The notes beneath the pieces are model-generated. The model was not told the DNA's origin. It searched no databases and was given only the letters and a program-made list of their open reading frames with translations. Shown piece by piece: positions 20,821 through 27,680 of a stretch of DNA of 45,726 nt. Position 1 is the first letter of the stretch; every line of letters begins with the position of its first letter. Made by a program: the position numbers and the translations under genes. Source of the DNA: Sphingosinicella soli (GTDB lineage Bacteria > Pseudomonadota > Alphaproteobacteria > Sphingomonadales > Sphingomonadaceae); NCBI RefSeq assembly GCF_014199685.1, contig NZ_JACHNZ010000032.1, positions 1-45,726 on the forward strand, given 5' to 3'.

Positions 20821-21816
20821 TCAGCCGATGAAATCGGCGGATGGATGCGCGCGCGGATAATCGCGCAGATGTTGCAGGAAGCGCCCGAGCGTGCGGTCCG
20901 ACTTCGTCAGCGTGCCGGGGCGGAAACGGGCGCGTTCGATGATCGGCAGGTCTTCGGTCGCGATGCGGACTTCCATCTCGTACATCGCATCGAGAAACGC
21001 CTGCGTGCCTTCCGGGTCGGCATCGTCGGCGCCTACTGCGACAGCAAAGAACAGCCGCGATTTGCCCGGCTCCGGCAGCCCCATCGGCGCGACGAAACCG
21101 AACCAGCGCCCGTCCACATAGCCATCCTGCCAATAGATGTTCGTGCCGTAGATGCCGACGCGAAACGCAATGGCCGTGCCGTCCCGCATCGTGCCGCGGA
21201 AATGATACACCATCGAATGCGGCGTCCATTCCACATCCTGATGCGGCATGCCGTTGTCGAAGGTGATGCCGTGCACCACCTGAATGTGCTGCATGTCGGG
21301 CGTGTTGCAGCAGATGATCCACGGGTCGGACGGCATCAGCCGATCATATTCGCCGATCTTCCACACCAGATTTGCCGGCGCGCCGGGAAAATCGGGCAGT
21401 TCGAACAGCGGCTCGGTGCCGTTGAAGGCAAACACGCAGCCGAACTTTTCAACCGTCGGAAACGCGAAGAGGTTCGCTGTCGGCGGCACGGGATCGCCCG
21501 ATCCGGTTGCAACGCAGCGCCCGTCGGGTCCGTAGCGCCAGAAATGGAATGGGCAGCGCACGGCGCCGTCCACCATCTCGCCGGTGCAGAGATCGGCGCC
21601 GAGGTGCGGGCAGTAGGCGCTCAGCACCTGCGCCTTGCCGTCTGCGTCGCGGATCACGATGACGCGCCCGCCGAGGAAATCGAACCCGTTCACGACACCC
21701 GCGACGGCCTCGTCAGACAGGCAGACCGGAAACCAGCTCTGGCTGAAAACGCCGCCGCTGCCTTCGGCTTCGGGCCGGGCGCGGTCTGCGATCCGAACGG
21801 TGGTGCTGGTCGTCAT
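20821..21816 (-). CDS. Rieske non-heme iron oxygenase, alpha subunit (VanA-like)
   Basis: A 331-residue aromatic-ring-hydroxylating/demethylating oxygenase. The [2Fe-2S] Rieske ligands are Cys69-Pro-His71 (AYCPHLGAD) and Cys88...His91 (CPFHFW). The mononuclear iron motif D-x2-H-x4-H is Asp174-His177-His182 (PDMQHIQVVH), and Asp289 (ATEDLPIIE) is a candidate third ligand. The short length and lack of a classic beta subunit suggest a class IA, alpha-only monooxygenase like vanillate, dicamba or N-methyl demethylases. ATG 21816 is preferred to 21822 because the GAGG element is then six bases away. It is the first gene of the leftward operon, next to the AsnC-type operator sites. Confidence 0.93.
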   Translation of the reverse strand: MTTSTTVRIADRARPEAEGSGGVFSQSWFPVCLSDEAVAGVVNGFDFLGGRVIVIRDADGKAQVLSAYCPHLGADLCTGEMVDGAVRCPFHFWRYGPDGRCVATGSGDPVPPTANLFAFPTVEKFGCVFAFNGTEPLFELPDFPGAPANLVWKIGEYDRLMPSDPWIICCNTPDMQHIQVVHGITFDNGMPHQDVEWTPHSMVYHFRGTMRDGTAIAFRVGIYGTNIYWQDGYVDGRWFGFVAPMGLPEPGKSRLFFAVAVGADDADPEGTQAFLDAMYEMEVRIATEDLPIIERARFRPGTLTKSDRTLGRFLQHLRDYPRAHPSADFIG

Positions 21817-21856
21817 CGGCATCCTCGAAAAACGATACATTTGTGTACGGCTGTTT

Positions 21857-21927
21857 CGATATCCTTTGTCGATAGGCAGAGTCAATACGATATCCGCAGA
21901 CTATATCACATTAGACTGTGGATATCG
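21857..21927. promoter_or_regulatory. Triple GATATC operator array in the divergent promoter
   Basis: Three octamers occur in the AT-rich spacer between the Rieske and Lrp/AsnC genes: CGATATCC at 21857-21864 and 21888-21895, and its inverse GGATATCG at 21920-21927. Their palindromic GATATC centres are 31 and 32 bases apart, about three helical turns. Lrp/AsnC proteins bind phased sites of this spacing as octamers that wrap DNA, so this array is the likely binding region of the adjacent regulator for both arms. Confidence 0.6.
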
Positions 21928-22008
21928 CAATAATTCCATTTCTCTGTTGCGATTACGTCATGCGTTTCGTATCCCAAGGGCATCAATCGGGATCGGGAGA
22001 CGCGGAAA

Positions 22009-22569
22009 ATGGCAGGGCGCAAGGCGACGACCGACGACGCGCGGGGCAAAAGCCAGCCGCCGCCCCAGGATTTGTCCGTCGATGTCTATGCGCTCAACAG
22101 CCGGATCATCGCGCTGCTGCAGCAGGATGGGCGCATGCCCTATTCCACCATCGCGAAGGAGCTCGGCGTTTCCGAAGGCACGGTGCGCAACCGCGTGCGC
22201 CAGCTTATCGACGAGAACGTCATCACGATTCAGGCCGAAGCCATGCCCGAGGCGTTCGGCTATAATTTCAACGCGCAGACCTTCATCAAGGTGGCGGGGG
22301 GCGCTGATATCGATGCGGTGATCGCGCGTCTGACATCGGTGCCGGAGGTTTTCTACCTCACCTCCACGCTCGGCCGGTTCGATCTGGGCATGGCGACGTA
22401 TCACCAGTCGCACGAGCACTACCGGGCATTTCTTGCGGCGCACTGCTACGGACAGCCCGATATCGCCGCGATTGAAACCTGCATGGTGCTGAAGGTTCAC
22501 AAGATGAAGCTGCAATGGGATCTGGAAGGCGAAAACCGGCAACGTGTCGGAGGGAAGGAACGGCCATGA
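22009..22569 (+). CDS. Lrp/AsnC-family transcriptional regulator
   Basis: A 186-residue regulator. After a polar N-terminal extension of about 22 residues comes the AsnC-type HTH (LNSRIIALLQQDGRMPYSTI, then LGVSEGTVRNRVRQLIDENV, residues 29-71), followed by a RAM-like ligand-binding domain (VIARLTSVPEVFYLTSTLGRFD) and a basic tail. Family members sense amino acids or small amines and form octamers. It is transcribed away from the Rieske operon with three phased candidate operator sites between them. It is coupled to the next gene through ATGA at 22566-22569, so it probably controls both arms. Confidence 0.92.
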   Translation: MAGRKATTDDARGKSQPPPQDLSVDVYALNSRIIALLQQDGRMPYSTIAKELGVSEGTVRNRVRQLIDENVITIQAEAMPEAFGYNFNAQTFIKVAGGADIDAVIARLTSVPEVFYLTSTLGRFDLGMATYHQSHEHYRAFLAAHCYGQPDIAAIETCMVLKVHKMKLQWDLEGENRQRVGGKERP

Positions 22570-23012
22570 TAACGGTGGAACGCGCGGTTCGGGTCGATGC
22601 GGCGGCGTCCAGGGTGTGGACGCTGTTTGCAACCCAGGAGGGGCAGCGGCGCGCCGAAGAAGGCTTCGTCTCCTCGATCGAATTCGAGGGGGAGGGCCTC
22701 GGCATGGTCCGCACGATGCGGACCGAGGGGCATCTTGCCGACGGCTATGTGAAGGAACGCCTCGATCACTACGACGCGGCGGAGATGGAGATGATGTTCC
22801 GCATCATCGATACCGGAGACATCGTTCCCTTCGCCGATTACTGCGGCTTTGCAAAAATCATCCCGGCAGGCCCCTCCGCCTGCGTGCTGCTGATGCGCTC
22901 GACCTTCGTGCCCGTGGATATGCCGGAGGCGGAGGCGCGCGCGATTTCCGAGGAAAACTACCGGCTCTTCATCGCGAACGTGCACGCGGCCGTCGCGGCG
23001 GGCGACGTGTGA
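22566..23012 (+). CDS. SRPBCC-family protein
   Basis: A 148-residue START/Bet v1-like protein: VERAVRVDAAASRVWTLFA, then YVKERLDHYDAAEMEMMFRI and ADYCGFAKIIPAGPSACVLL fit the polyketide-cyclase/SRPBCC superfamily. ATG 22566 overlaps the regulator's TGA and its own TGA overlaps the hydrolase ATG at 23012, so all three rightward genes are coupled. It differs clearly from the SRPBCC protein in the leftward arm. The function is not known; a ligand-binding or cyclase/dehydratase role on a pathway intermediate is plausible. Confidence 0.82.
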   Translation: MITVERAVRVDAAASRVWTLFATQEGQRRAEEGFVSSIEFEGEGLGMVRTMRTEGHLADGYVKERLDHYDAAEMEMMFRIIDTGDIVPFADYCGFAKIIPAGPSACVLLMRSTFVPVDMPEAEARAISEENYRLFIANVHAAVAAGDV

Positions 23013-23791
23013 TGCGCGTCGTTCCGATTGCCCTGCGCAATGCCTTCGATCATGTGAACTACCTGCTCGTGTGCGATACCGCGAAGGAGGCCGTCGCGGT
23101 CGATCCCTACGATGTGGAGCGCGTCACCGCCGAAGCCGCGGCGCAGGGCGTCAAAATCACCGGCGTCGTCAATACGCATGAACATTGGGACCATGCGGGC
23201 AAGAATGCCGAAATGAAGGCGCGCACGGGCGCGGCGATCATGGCGCCGCGTGCGGCGGCGGGCACGCTTGAGGGGCTCGATCGCATGCTGGTGGACGGCG
23301 ACACGATCCCGGTCGGCACTGCCGAAATCACGGTGCGCGCGGTGCCGGGGCACACGATGGCGAGCATTGCGCTCTTCGGCGAGGAAGACGGCGCGGCGTT
23401 CGTCATTTCCGGCGACACGCTGTTCGGCGCGGGCGTGGGCAATTGCGGCTACGGCGGCGATGCGCCGACGCTTCAGGAAACGATCAGCGGCGTGTTCGCG
23501 CCGCTCGCCGACGAAACGCGCGTCTATCCGGGGCACGATTACCTGAAACGCAACCTCACCTTCACGCTCGCGGTGGAGCCCGGCAACGCCGCTGCGCGCG
23601 CCTTGGCGTCCGCACTCGAATCGCGGGACGACGCCGCGCCGCGTTTCACCACGATCGGCGAGGAGCGCGCGATCAATCCGTTCCTGCGGCCGGGAAGCGC
23701 GGAGATCCGCGCGAACCTGCCCGAACTTGCCGACCCTCCGAGCGATGCGGATGTGTTTCTCGCGCTCAGGAAACGGCGCGACAGCTGGTAG
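23012..23791 (+). CDS. Metallo-beta-lactamase-fold hydrolase, glyoxalase II-like
   Basis: A 259-residue metallohydrolase. The family metal motif HxHxDH is intact at His56-His58-Asp60-His61 (NTHEHWDHAG), with further ligands in VPGHTMAS, ISGDTLFGAGVGNC and YPGHDYLKRN. Glyoxalase II enzymes hydrolyse hydroxyacyl-glutathione thioesters, and this protein is about that length and contains the glyoxalase-like C-terminal region (NPFLRPGSAEIRANLPE). It is the last gene of the rightward arm. In this context it may hydrolyse a thioester or lactone intermediate rather than lactoylglutathione. Confidence 0.9.
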   Translation: MRVVPIALRNAFDHVNYLLVCDTAKEAVAVDPYDVERVTAEAAAQGVKITGVVNTHEHWDHAGKNAEMKARTGAAIMAPRAAAGTLEGLDRMLVDGDTIPVGTAEITVRAVPGHTMASIALFGEEDGAAFVISGDTLFGAGVGNCGYGGDAPTLQETISGVFAPLADETRVYPGHDYLKRNLTFTLAVEPGNAAARALASALESRDDAAPRFTTIGEERAINPFLRPGSAEIRANLPELADPPSDADVFLALRKRRDSW

Positions 23792-23878
23792 CGGGCGCCT
23801 TGAGAATTCCGGTTTCGTGCCTCACCGGGCGTGTGTATAGCGCTTCGCGTCCAAGACATTGGGGCAGGAGTGCAGTTC

Positions 23879-24232
23879 ATGGTGAAACCGGCGGCCGAAG
23901 TGATGCGCGAGGCCATCATCGCAGCAGTGATCGACGGCGTCTCCGCGCTGCGCGCGGCATCGGGCGGCGTGCCCAACACGCTGCTTCGCGATCTCAACGC
24001 CATTCACCCGAACACCACCTTCGATGATCTGCCGCAGGGGCTGCAGGCTTCGATTCTGGCGAGCGTGCGCGCATCGTTCACGCGGTTACAGAAGGAAGGC
24101 TACACCGTCTTCAACCCCGATCTCGCGCCGCCACCGCGTCGTCCGCAGCAACCCGCGCCTTCCGCGCCGCGCGGGGCGCCCCGTCCGGGACAGCCGCGCC
24201 GCCCGCGCCCGCCCGGCAAGCCGTCGCGCTGA
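23879..24232 (+). CDS. Conserved hypothetical protein with Pro/Arg-rich tail
   Basis: A 117-residue protein read from an ATG with GGCAGGAG eight bases upstream (about 23863-23870). The first 80 residues are an ordered-looking alpha-helical region (MREAIIAAVIDGVSALRAAS, DDLPQGLQASILASVRASFT, KEGYTVFN). The last 35 are a low-complexity Pro/Arg/Gln tail that is probably disordered and basic. I do not recognise a functional family. It sits 87 bases after the metallo-beta-lactamase gene and 10 bases before another small gene on the same strand. Confidence 0.7.
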   Translation: MVKPAAEVMREAIIAAVIDGVSALRAASGGVPNTLLRDLNAIHPNTTFDDLPQGLQASILASVRASFTRLQKEGYTVFNPDLAPPPRRPQQPAPSAPRGAPRPGQPRRPRPPGKPSR

Positions 24233-24242
24233 CGCTCGGCGT

Positions 24243-24494
24243 ATGGATTTTCACGACCTTCTGTTCCGCTATTTCGGCAGCGCCGAGATCGACGCGATGA
24301 GCCCGTCGGCTCTGGAAGCGGGGCTTGACCGCATGCACGTCGATTTCGGGCTCGAAACGAACGCCGGGCACCGCTTTGCGCTCTGGGCGCTGATGCACAT
24401 GCTGGGCGATGCGCCCGATCTCGATGCTTTCGAGGACGCGGAGGAGCGCGAAGCGGCGCGCCGCTTCATGGATCTTGCCGACGGCGCCGGCTAG
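24243..24494 (+). CDS. Small acidic hypothetical protein
   Basis: An 83-residue acidic protein (MDFHDLLFRYFG, MSPSALEAGLDRMHVDF, FALWALMHMLGDAPDLDAFE, EREAARRFMDL). It is likely all-helical and shows no known motif. The ATG at 24243 gives the compact protein; the open frame extends upstream through the neighbouring gene's tail but encodes only Arg-rich shadow sequence. The gene ends two bases before a palindromic repeat and a strong hairpin that would terminate transcription. Confidence 0.65.
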   Translation: MDFHDLLFRYFGSAEIDAMSPSALEAGLDRMHVDFGLETNAGHRFALWALMHMLGDAPDLDAFEDAEEREAARRFMDLADGAG

Positions 24495-24495
24495 A

Positions 24496-24541
24496 GCATC
24501 GTGCGGAAAAGTGGGAACCGGTTTTCCGCAACAAACGATGC
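24496..24541. repeat. Compound palindromic repeat (alphaproteobacterial REP-like unit)
   Basis: Outer arms GCATCGT (24496-24502) and ACGATGC (24535-24541) enclose inner arms CGGAAAA and TTTTCCG with a GGAACC centre. I recognise the core around GGGAACCGGTTTTCCG as a dispersed repeat in many alphaproteobacterial genomes. It follows directly on the stop codon of the small acidic protein gene. Confidence 0.6.
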
Positions 24542-24554
24542 GTCAACAAAGATA

Positions 24555-24596
24555 TAGAGCGGGCAGCGTGATTCAGAAATCACGCTGCCCGCTCTA
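24555..24596. terminator. 19-bp perfect hairpin, probable bidirectional terminator
   Basis: A perfect 19-base stem (24555-24573 with 24578-24596) closes on a CAGA loop. The arms begin TAGAGCGGGCAGC and end GCTGCCCGCTCTA. There is no long T-run, but the stem is very stable and lies between the upstream gene set and the MOSC gene. It may also be the second half of a repeat unit with the palindrome at 24496-24541. Confidence 0.55.
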
Positions 24597-24672
24597 GTCC
24601 GCTACCCAAACAGGGCCGATATCACCCTCCATGCCCGTTGTTGCGCGCAGCGCGCGCGCTATCCTCTCAGAT

Positions 24673-25569
24673 ATGGGGATAGAGCGGAGAGTGGTCGCGG
24701 TAAGCGCGGCGAAACCGGCGTGGCATGATGTGAGGGGAGGGCAGACCTTCACCTCGATCGTGCGCAGCCCTGCGCAGGGCGGGCTCTGGTTCGGGGCCGG
24801 GGGGCCGGACGGCAACGAGACGGCGGTTCACACCGAGGCTGTCCTCGCCGCGCCCGCAGAGCACTACGACATGTGGGCGGAGCGCTTCGGCGTCGACCGG
24901 GCCGAGTGGGACTGGTGCCGCTTCGGCGAGAACATCGTCGTCAACGGCTTCGACGAGAACAGCCTGCGCCTCGGCGATATCGTTCGTATGGGCGACGTCG
25001 TGTTTCGCGTCACCTCGCCGCGCATTCCGTGCTTCAAGTTCGCGTGGCGGCTCGGCCAGCCCGACAGCGTGCTGGGGCCGATGATCGAAAGCGGCCAGGT
25101 CGGCTTCTATCTGGCGGTGGAAACGCCCGGACGGATCGGCGCGGGAACCGCCGCGACGCTCGAATCGCCGGATCCGGCGGCGATGACGGTGGGCGATCTC
25201 TCCCGGCTTCTGGTGGCGCGGGACGCCGCCCCGGAGGCGCTGCGCGAAGCGCTCGCCAATCCGTGGCTCGGCGCGCAGGCGCGCAGGCGCGCGGGATGCT
25301 CGCCAAGCGCATCGCCGGGCTCGAGGACGCGGCGAGGCTCAAGACCGGCCGCTGGAGCGGATGGCGGCCGTTCCGCGTTGCGGTGCTGCGCGAGGAAGCG
25401 CGCGATGTCTCCTCCTTCGCGCTCACGCCGCTGGGCGATGCTCCGCTCGCACCGCCGCTTGCCGGGCAGTTCGTCACCGTGCGCCTCGGCGATGCCGACG
25501 ATGCGCCGGTTCGCAGCTGGACGCTGTCGGACCACGACGACGCGCCGGACCATTACCGCCTCACCGTGA
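24673..25569 (+). CDS. MOSC-domain part of a split MOSC-reductase-ferredoxin gene
   Basis: Residues 1 to about 205 are a YiiM-like MOSC domain: RVVAVSAAKPAWHDVRGGQ, WCRFGENIVVNGFDENSLRL, GDVVFRVTSPRIPCFKFAWR with the conserved cysteine, and IESGQVGFYLAVETPG. MOSC domains bind molybdenum cofactor or act on N-hydroxylated compounds and often precede an oxidoreductase. After NPWLGAQAR the reading frame leaves the conserved sequence and continues as an Arg/Ser-rich nonsense tail to 25569. Removing one copy of the 8-bp repeat at 25270-25293 restores a continuous fusion with the reductase. ATG 24673 fits the domain start better than 24631. It is probably a frameshifted gene, a phase-variable gene, or an assembly error. 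Confidence 0.75.
   Translation: MGIERRVVAVSAAKPAWHDVRGGQTFTSIVRSPAQGGLWFGAGGPDGNETAVHTEAVLAAPAEHYDMWAERFGVDRAEWDWCRFGENIVVNGFDENSLRLGDIVRMGDVVFRVTSPRIPCFKFAWRLGQPDSVLGPMIESGQVGFYLAVETPGRIGAGTAATLESPDPAAMTVGDLSRLLVARDAAPEALREALANPWLGAQARRRAGCSPSASPGSRTRRGSRPAAGADGGRSALRCCARKRAMSPPSRSRRWAMLRSHRRLPGSSSPCASAMPTMRRFAAGRCRTTTTRRTITASP
25270..25293 (+). repeat. Three-copy octamer at a frameshift (possible slippage site)
   Basis: GGCGCGCA occurs at 25270-25277 and 25278-25285, followed by GGCGCGCG at 25286-25293. With one copy removed, the codons read CTC GGC GCG CAG GCG CGC GGG ATG and join the MOSC frame to the reductase frame. Eight bases is not a multiple of three, so gain or loss of a unit switches the fusion off or on. 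Confidence 0.8.
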
Positions 25570-26381
25570 AGCGCCTCGCGGGCGGGACGGGGTCGGCGCG
25601 GCTTCACGAGATCGGCGCGCGCGGCGGAACGGTCTGGCTGCGGCCCCCGTCGGGGCGCTTCACGTTGAAGCGCGACGGCTTCATGCGGGTCGTGCTCATC
25701 AGCGCCGGTATCGGCGTCACGCCGATGCTGGCCATGCTGAAGGCGCACCGGGCGCGGCGGGATAGCCCGCCCCCGCTCGTCTGGATTCATCAGGCGCGTA
25801 GCGGCGAAACCCATGTTTTCGCAGCGGCGGCGAAGGATGCCGCGCTTGCCCATGTCTTTTACTCCGCGCCGCGCGAAAGCGATGCCGGGCATGAAGCGGG
25901 GCGGCTCGGCGCCGAGCGGCTGCGCGAAATTCTCGCGCCCGCCTACACGACATCGCCTTTCGGCCGCGAGATCGAGCTGCCGGGGATTTACAGCGACGTT
26001 TACGTCTGCGGCCCCGCGCCGTTCGAGGCGATGGTCCGCGATGCGCTGACCGCGATGGGCGTTCCGCCGGGGCAGATTCGTTCGGAATCGTTCGTTCCCG
26101 CAGCCCAGCCCGAACCGGTGATTGCGCAGGCGCGCGTGGATTTCGGCGGTGTCATCGCGCAGTGGACGGAGAGCGCCAACCCGAGCCTTCTGGAACTCGC
26201 CGAAACCGCCGGTCTCGCGCCCGGCTTCGGCTGCCGTTCGGGAAGCTGCGGCGCGTGCGAAAGCACGCTGGTGTCGGGCAGCGTGGAGCATTCGCCGTCC
26301 CCGGCCATACCGCTTGCGGCGGGACGCATCCTGCTCTGCTGCGCGCGCCCCGCGTCCGACGTGGTGATCGCGCTGGATTGA
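25296..26381 (+). CDS. Ferredoxin-NAD(P) reductase plus [2Fe-2S] ferredoxin (VanB-like), 3' half of split gene
   Basis: The reductase half of the fusion, about 361 residues if translation restarts at ATG 25296 (AKRIAGLEDAARL follows). Domains in order: FAD-binding barrel (VRSWTLSDHDD), NAD(P)-binding domain (VVLISAGIGVTPMLAML, VYVCGPAPFEAMVRDAL), and a plant-type ferredoxin at the C-terminus with cysteines in GCRSGSCGACES and LLCCARP. This order is that of phthalate-dioxygenase reductase and VanB, the electron donors of class IA Rieske oxygenases. The Rieske alpha subunit 3.5 kb away has no other reductase in this window, so this is its best candidate partner. The frame is open upstream to 24873, but that part is a shadow of the MOSC domain. 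Confidence 0.85.
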   Translation: MLAKRIAGLEDAARLKTGRWSGWRPFRVAVLREEARDVSSFALTPLGDAPLAPPLAGQFVTVRLGDADDAPVRSWTLSDHDDAPDHYRLTVKRLAGGTGSARLHEIGARGGTVWLRPPSGRFTLKRDGFMRVVLISAGIGVTPMLAMLKAHRARRDSPPPLVWIHQARSGETHVFAAAAKDAALAHVFYSAPRESDAGHEAGRLGAERLREILAPAYTTSPFGREIELPGIYSDVYVCGPAPFEAMVRDALTAMGVPPGQIRSESFVPAAQPEPVIAQARVDFGGVIAQWTESANPSLLELAETAGLAPGFGCRSGSCGACESTLVSGSVEHSPSPAIPLAAGRILLCCARPASDVVIALD

Positions 26382-26456
26382 TCCGCCACCCCGATTGCGC
26401 CTTCGCTACCCGCTGCGGCCTTTGCGGCGGCGGGCAAGATACGGGAACCTGCACGC

Positions 26457-27680
26457 ATGACATTTATCATAGAGAACGTGACCGTCTTCGACGGCCGGAC
26501 CGATGCGCTGGCCGAGGGCCTGTCGATCGTCGTGGAGGGAAACACCATCCGCGAAGTCTCCGACACGCCCGTCACCGGCTCGGACGCGCAGCGCATTGAC
26601 GGCGGCGGCCGTTTCGCGATGCCCGGCCTCATCGACGCGCATTTCCACTGCTACGGCGCCGAGGCCAATCCCGCCGTCGTCGACAAGATGCCGCCCGGCC
26701 TCCGTGCGCTTCACGCGCGCCGGATCATGGAAGACGCCCTGCAGCGCGGCTTCACCACCGTCCGCGACGCGGCGGGCGGCGATCATGTGCTGGCGGCGGG
26801 CCTCGCGAAGGGGCTCATCAACGGGCCGCGCCTGTTTTACCCCGGTCTCGCGCTCAGCCAGACGGGCGGGCACGGCGACATGCGGGAGCCGAGCCACTTC
26901 GAAGGCTGCGCCTGCGCCTATTGCGGATCGATGTCGGTCGTCGTCGACGGGCCGGACGAGATGCGCAAGATGGTGCGCGAACAGCTCCGGCGCGGCGCGC
27001 ACCAGATCAAGCTGTTCGTCTCGGGCGGCGTTCTCTCGCCCAGCGACCCGATCTGGATGGATCAGTTCTGCGACGAGGAAATCCGCGTCGCGGTGGAGGA
27101 GGCCGCGACCCGCCGCGCCTATGTGATGGCGCACGCGCACACCAATGCCGCCGCCATCCGCTGCGTGAAGAGCGGCGTTCGCTCCATCGAGCACGCGACG
27201 ATGCTGGAGGCGGACGGCGTCGCCGCGATCGTCGAGCACGATGCCTTCGCGGTTCCCACGCTCGCCATCATCGATGCGATCCGCGCCGTGGGTCCGTCGA
27301 TGGGCCTGCCCGCTGCGGCGCTGGCCAAGGTGGGAGAGGTCGGCGATCTCGCCTTGACGTCGCTCGATCGCCTGCGCGCGGCGGGCGCCAGAATCGGCTT
27401 CGGCACCGATCTGCTGGGCGCGGTGATGGACCGCCAGTCGCGGGAGTTCGCGCTCCGCCGCGAGGTGATGAGTTCCCTCGAAATCCTGCGTTCGGCAACC
27501 TCGGTCAACGCCGCGCTGCTGAACATGGAAGGCAGGCTCGGCACGATCGCGCCCGGCGCGTTTGCCGATCTGCTGCTTGTCGACGGCAATCCGCTCGACG
27601 ATGTCACCATTCTCGAACAGCACGAACGGCTCGCGCTCATCGTCGCCGACGGCCGTATCCGCAGGAACGCCATTGCCTGA
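26457..27680 (+). CDS. Amidohydrolase, imidazolonepropionase/prolidase-like
   Basis: A 407-residue metal-dependent amidohydrolase with an intact site: HxH in LIDAHFHCYG, a probable lysine bridge in IKLFVSGG, histidines in YVMAHAHTNAAAIRC and SIEHATMLEADG, and the strand-8 aspartate in GFGTDLLG. The C-terminal small domain (TIAPGAFADLLLVDGNPL) is typical of the family. Homologues act on cyclic amides, dipeptides such as X-Pro, or carbamates. There is no signal peptide, so it is cytoplasmic. It overlaps the MFS gene by eight bases, suggesting the transporter handles its substrate or product. The precise substrate cannot be read from sequence. Confidence 0.9.
   Translation: MTFIIENVTVFDGRTDALAEGLSIVVEGNTIREVSDTPVTGSDAQRIDGGGRFAMPGLIDAHFHCYGAEANPAVVDKMPPGLRALHARRIMEDALQRGFTTVRDAAGGDHVLAAGLAKGLINGPRLFYPGLALSQTGGHGDMREPSHFEGCACAYCGSMSVVVDGPDEMRKMVREQLRRGAHQIKLFVSGGVLSPSDPIWMDQFCDEEIRVAVEEAATRRAYVMAHAHTNAAAIRCVKSGVRSIEHATMLEADGVAAIVEHDAFAVPTLAIIDAIRAVGPSMGLPAAALAKVGEVGDLALTSLDRLRAAGARIGFGTDLLGAVMDRQSREFALRREVMSSLEILRSATSVNAALLNMEGRLGTIAPGAFADLLLVDGNPLDDVTILEQHERLALIVADGRIRRNAIA

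Noticed and set aside
24873-25295. Upstream extension of the reductase frame
   Set aside because: It translates to an Arg-rich shadow of the MOSC domain; conserved reductase sequence starts only after the 8-bp repeat.
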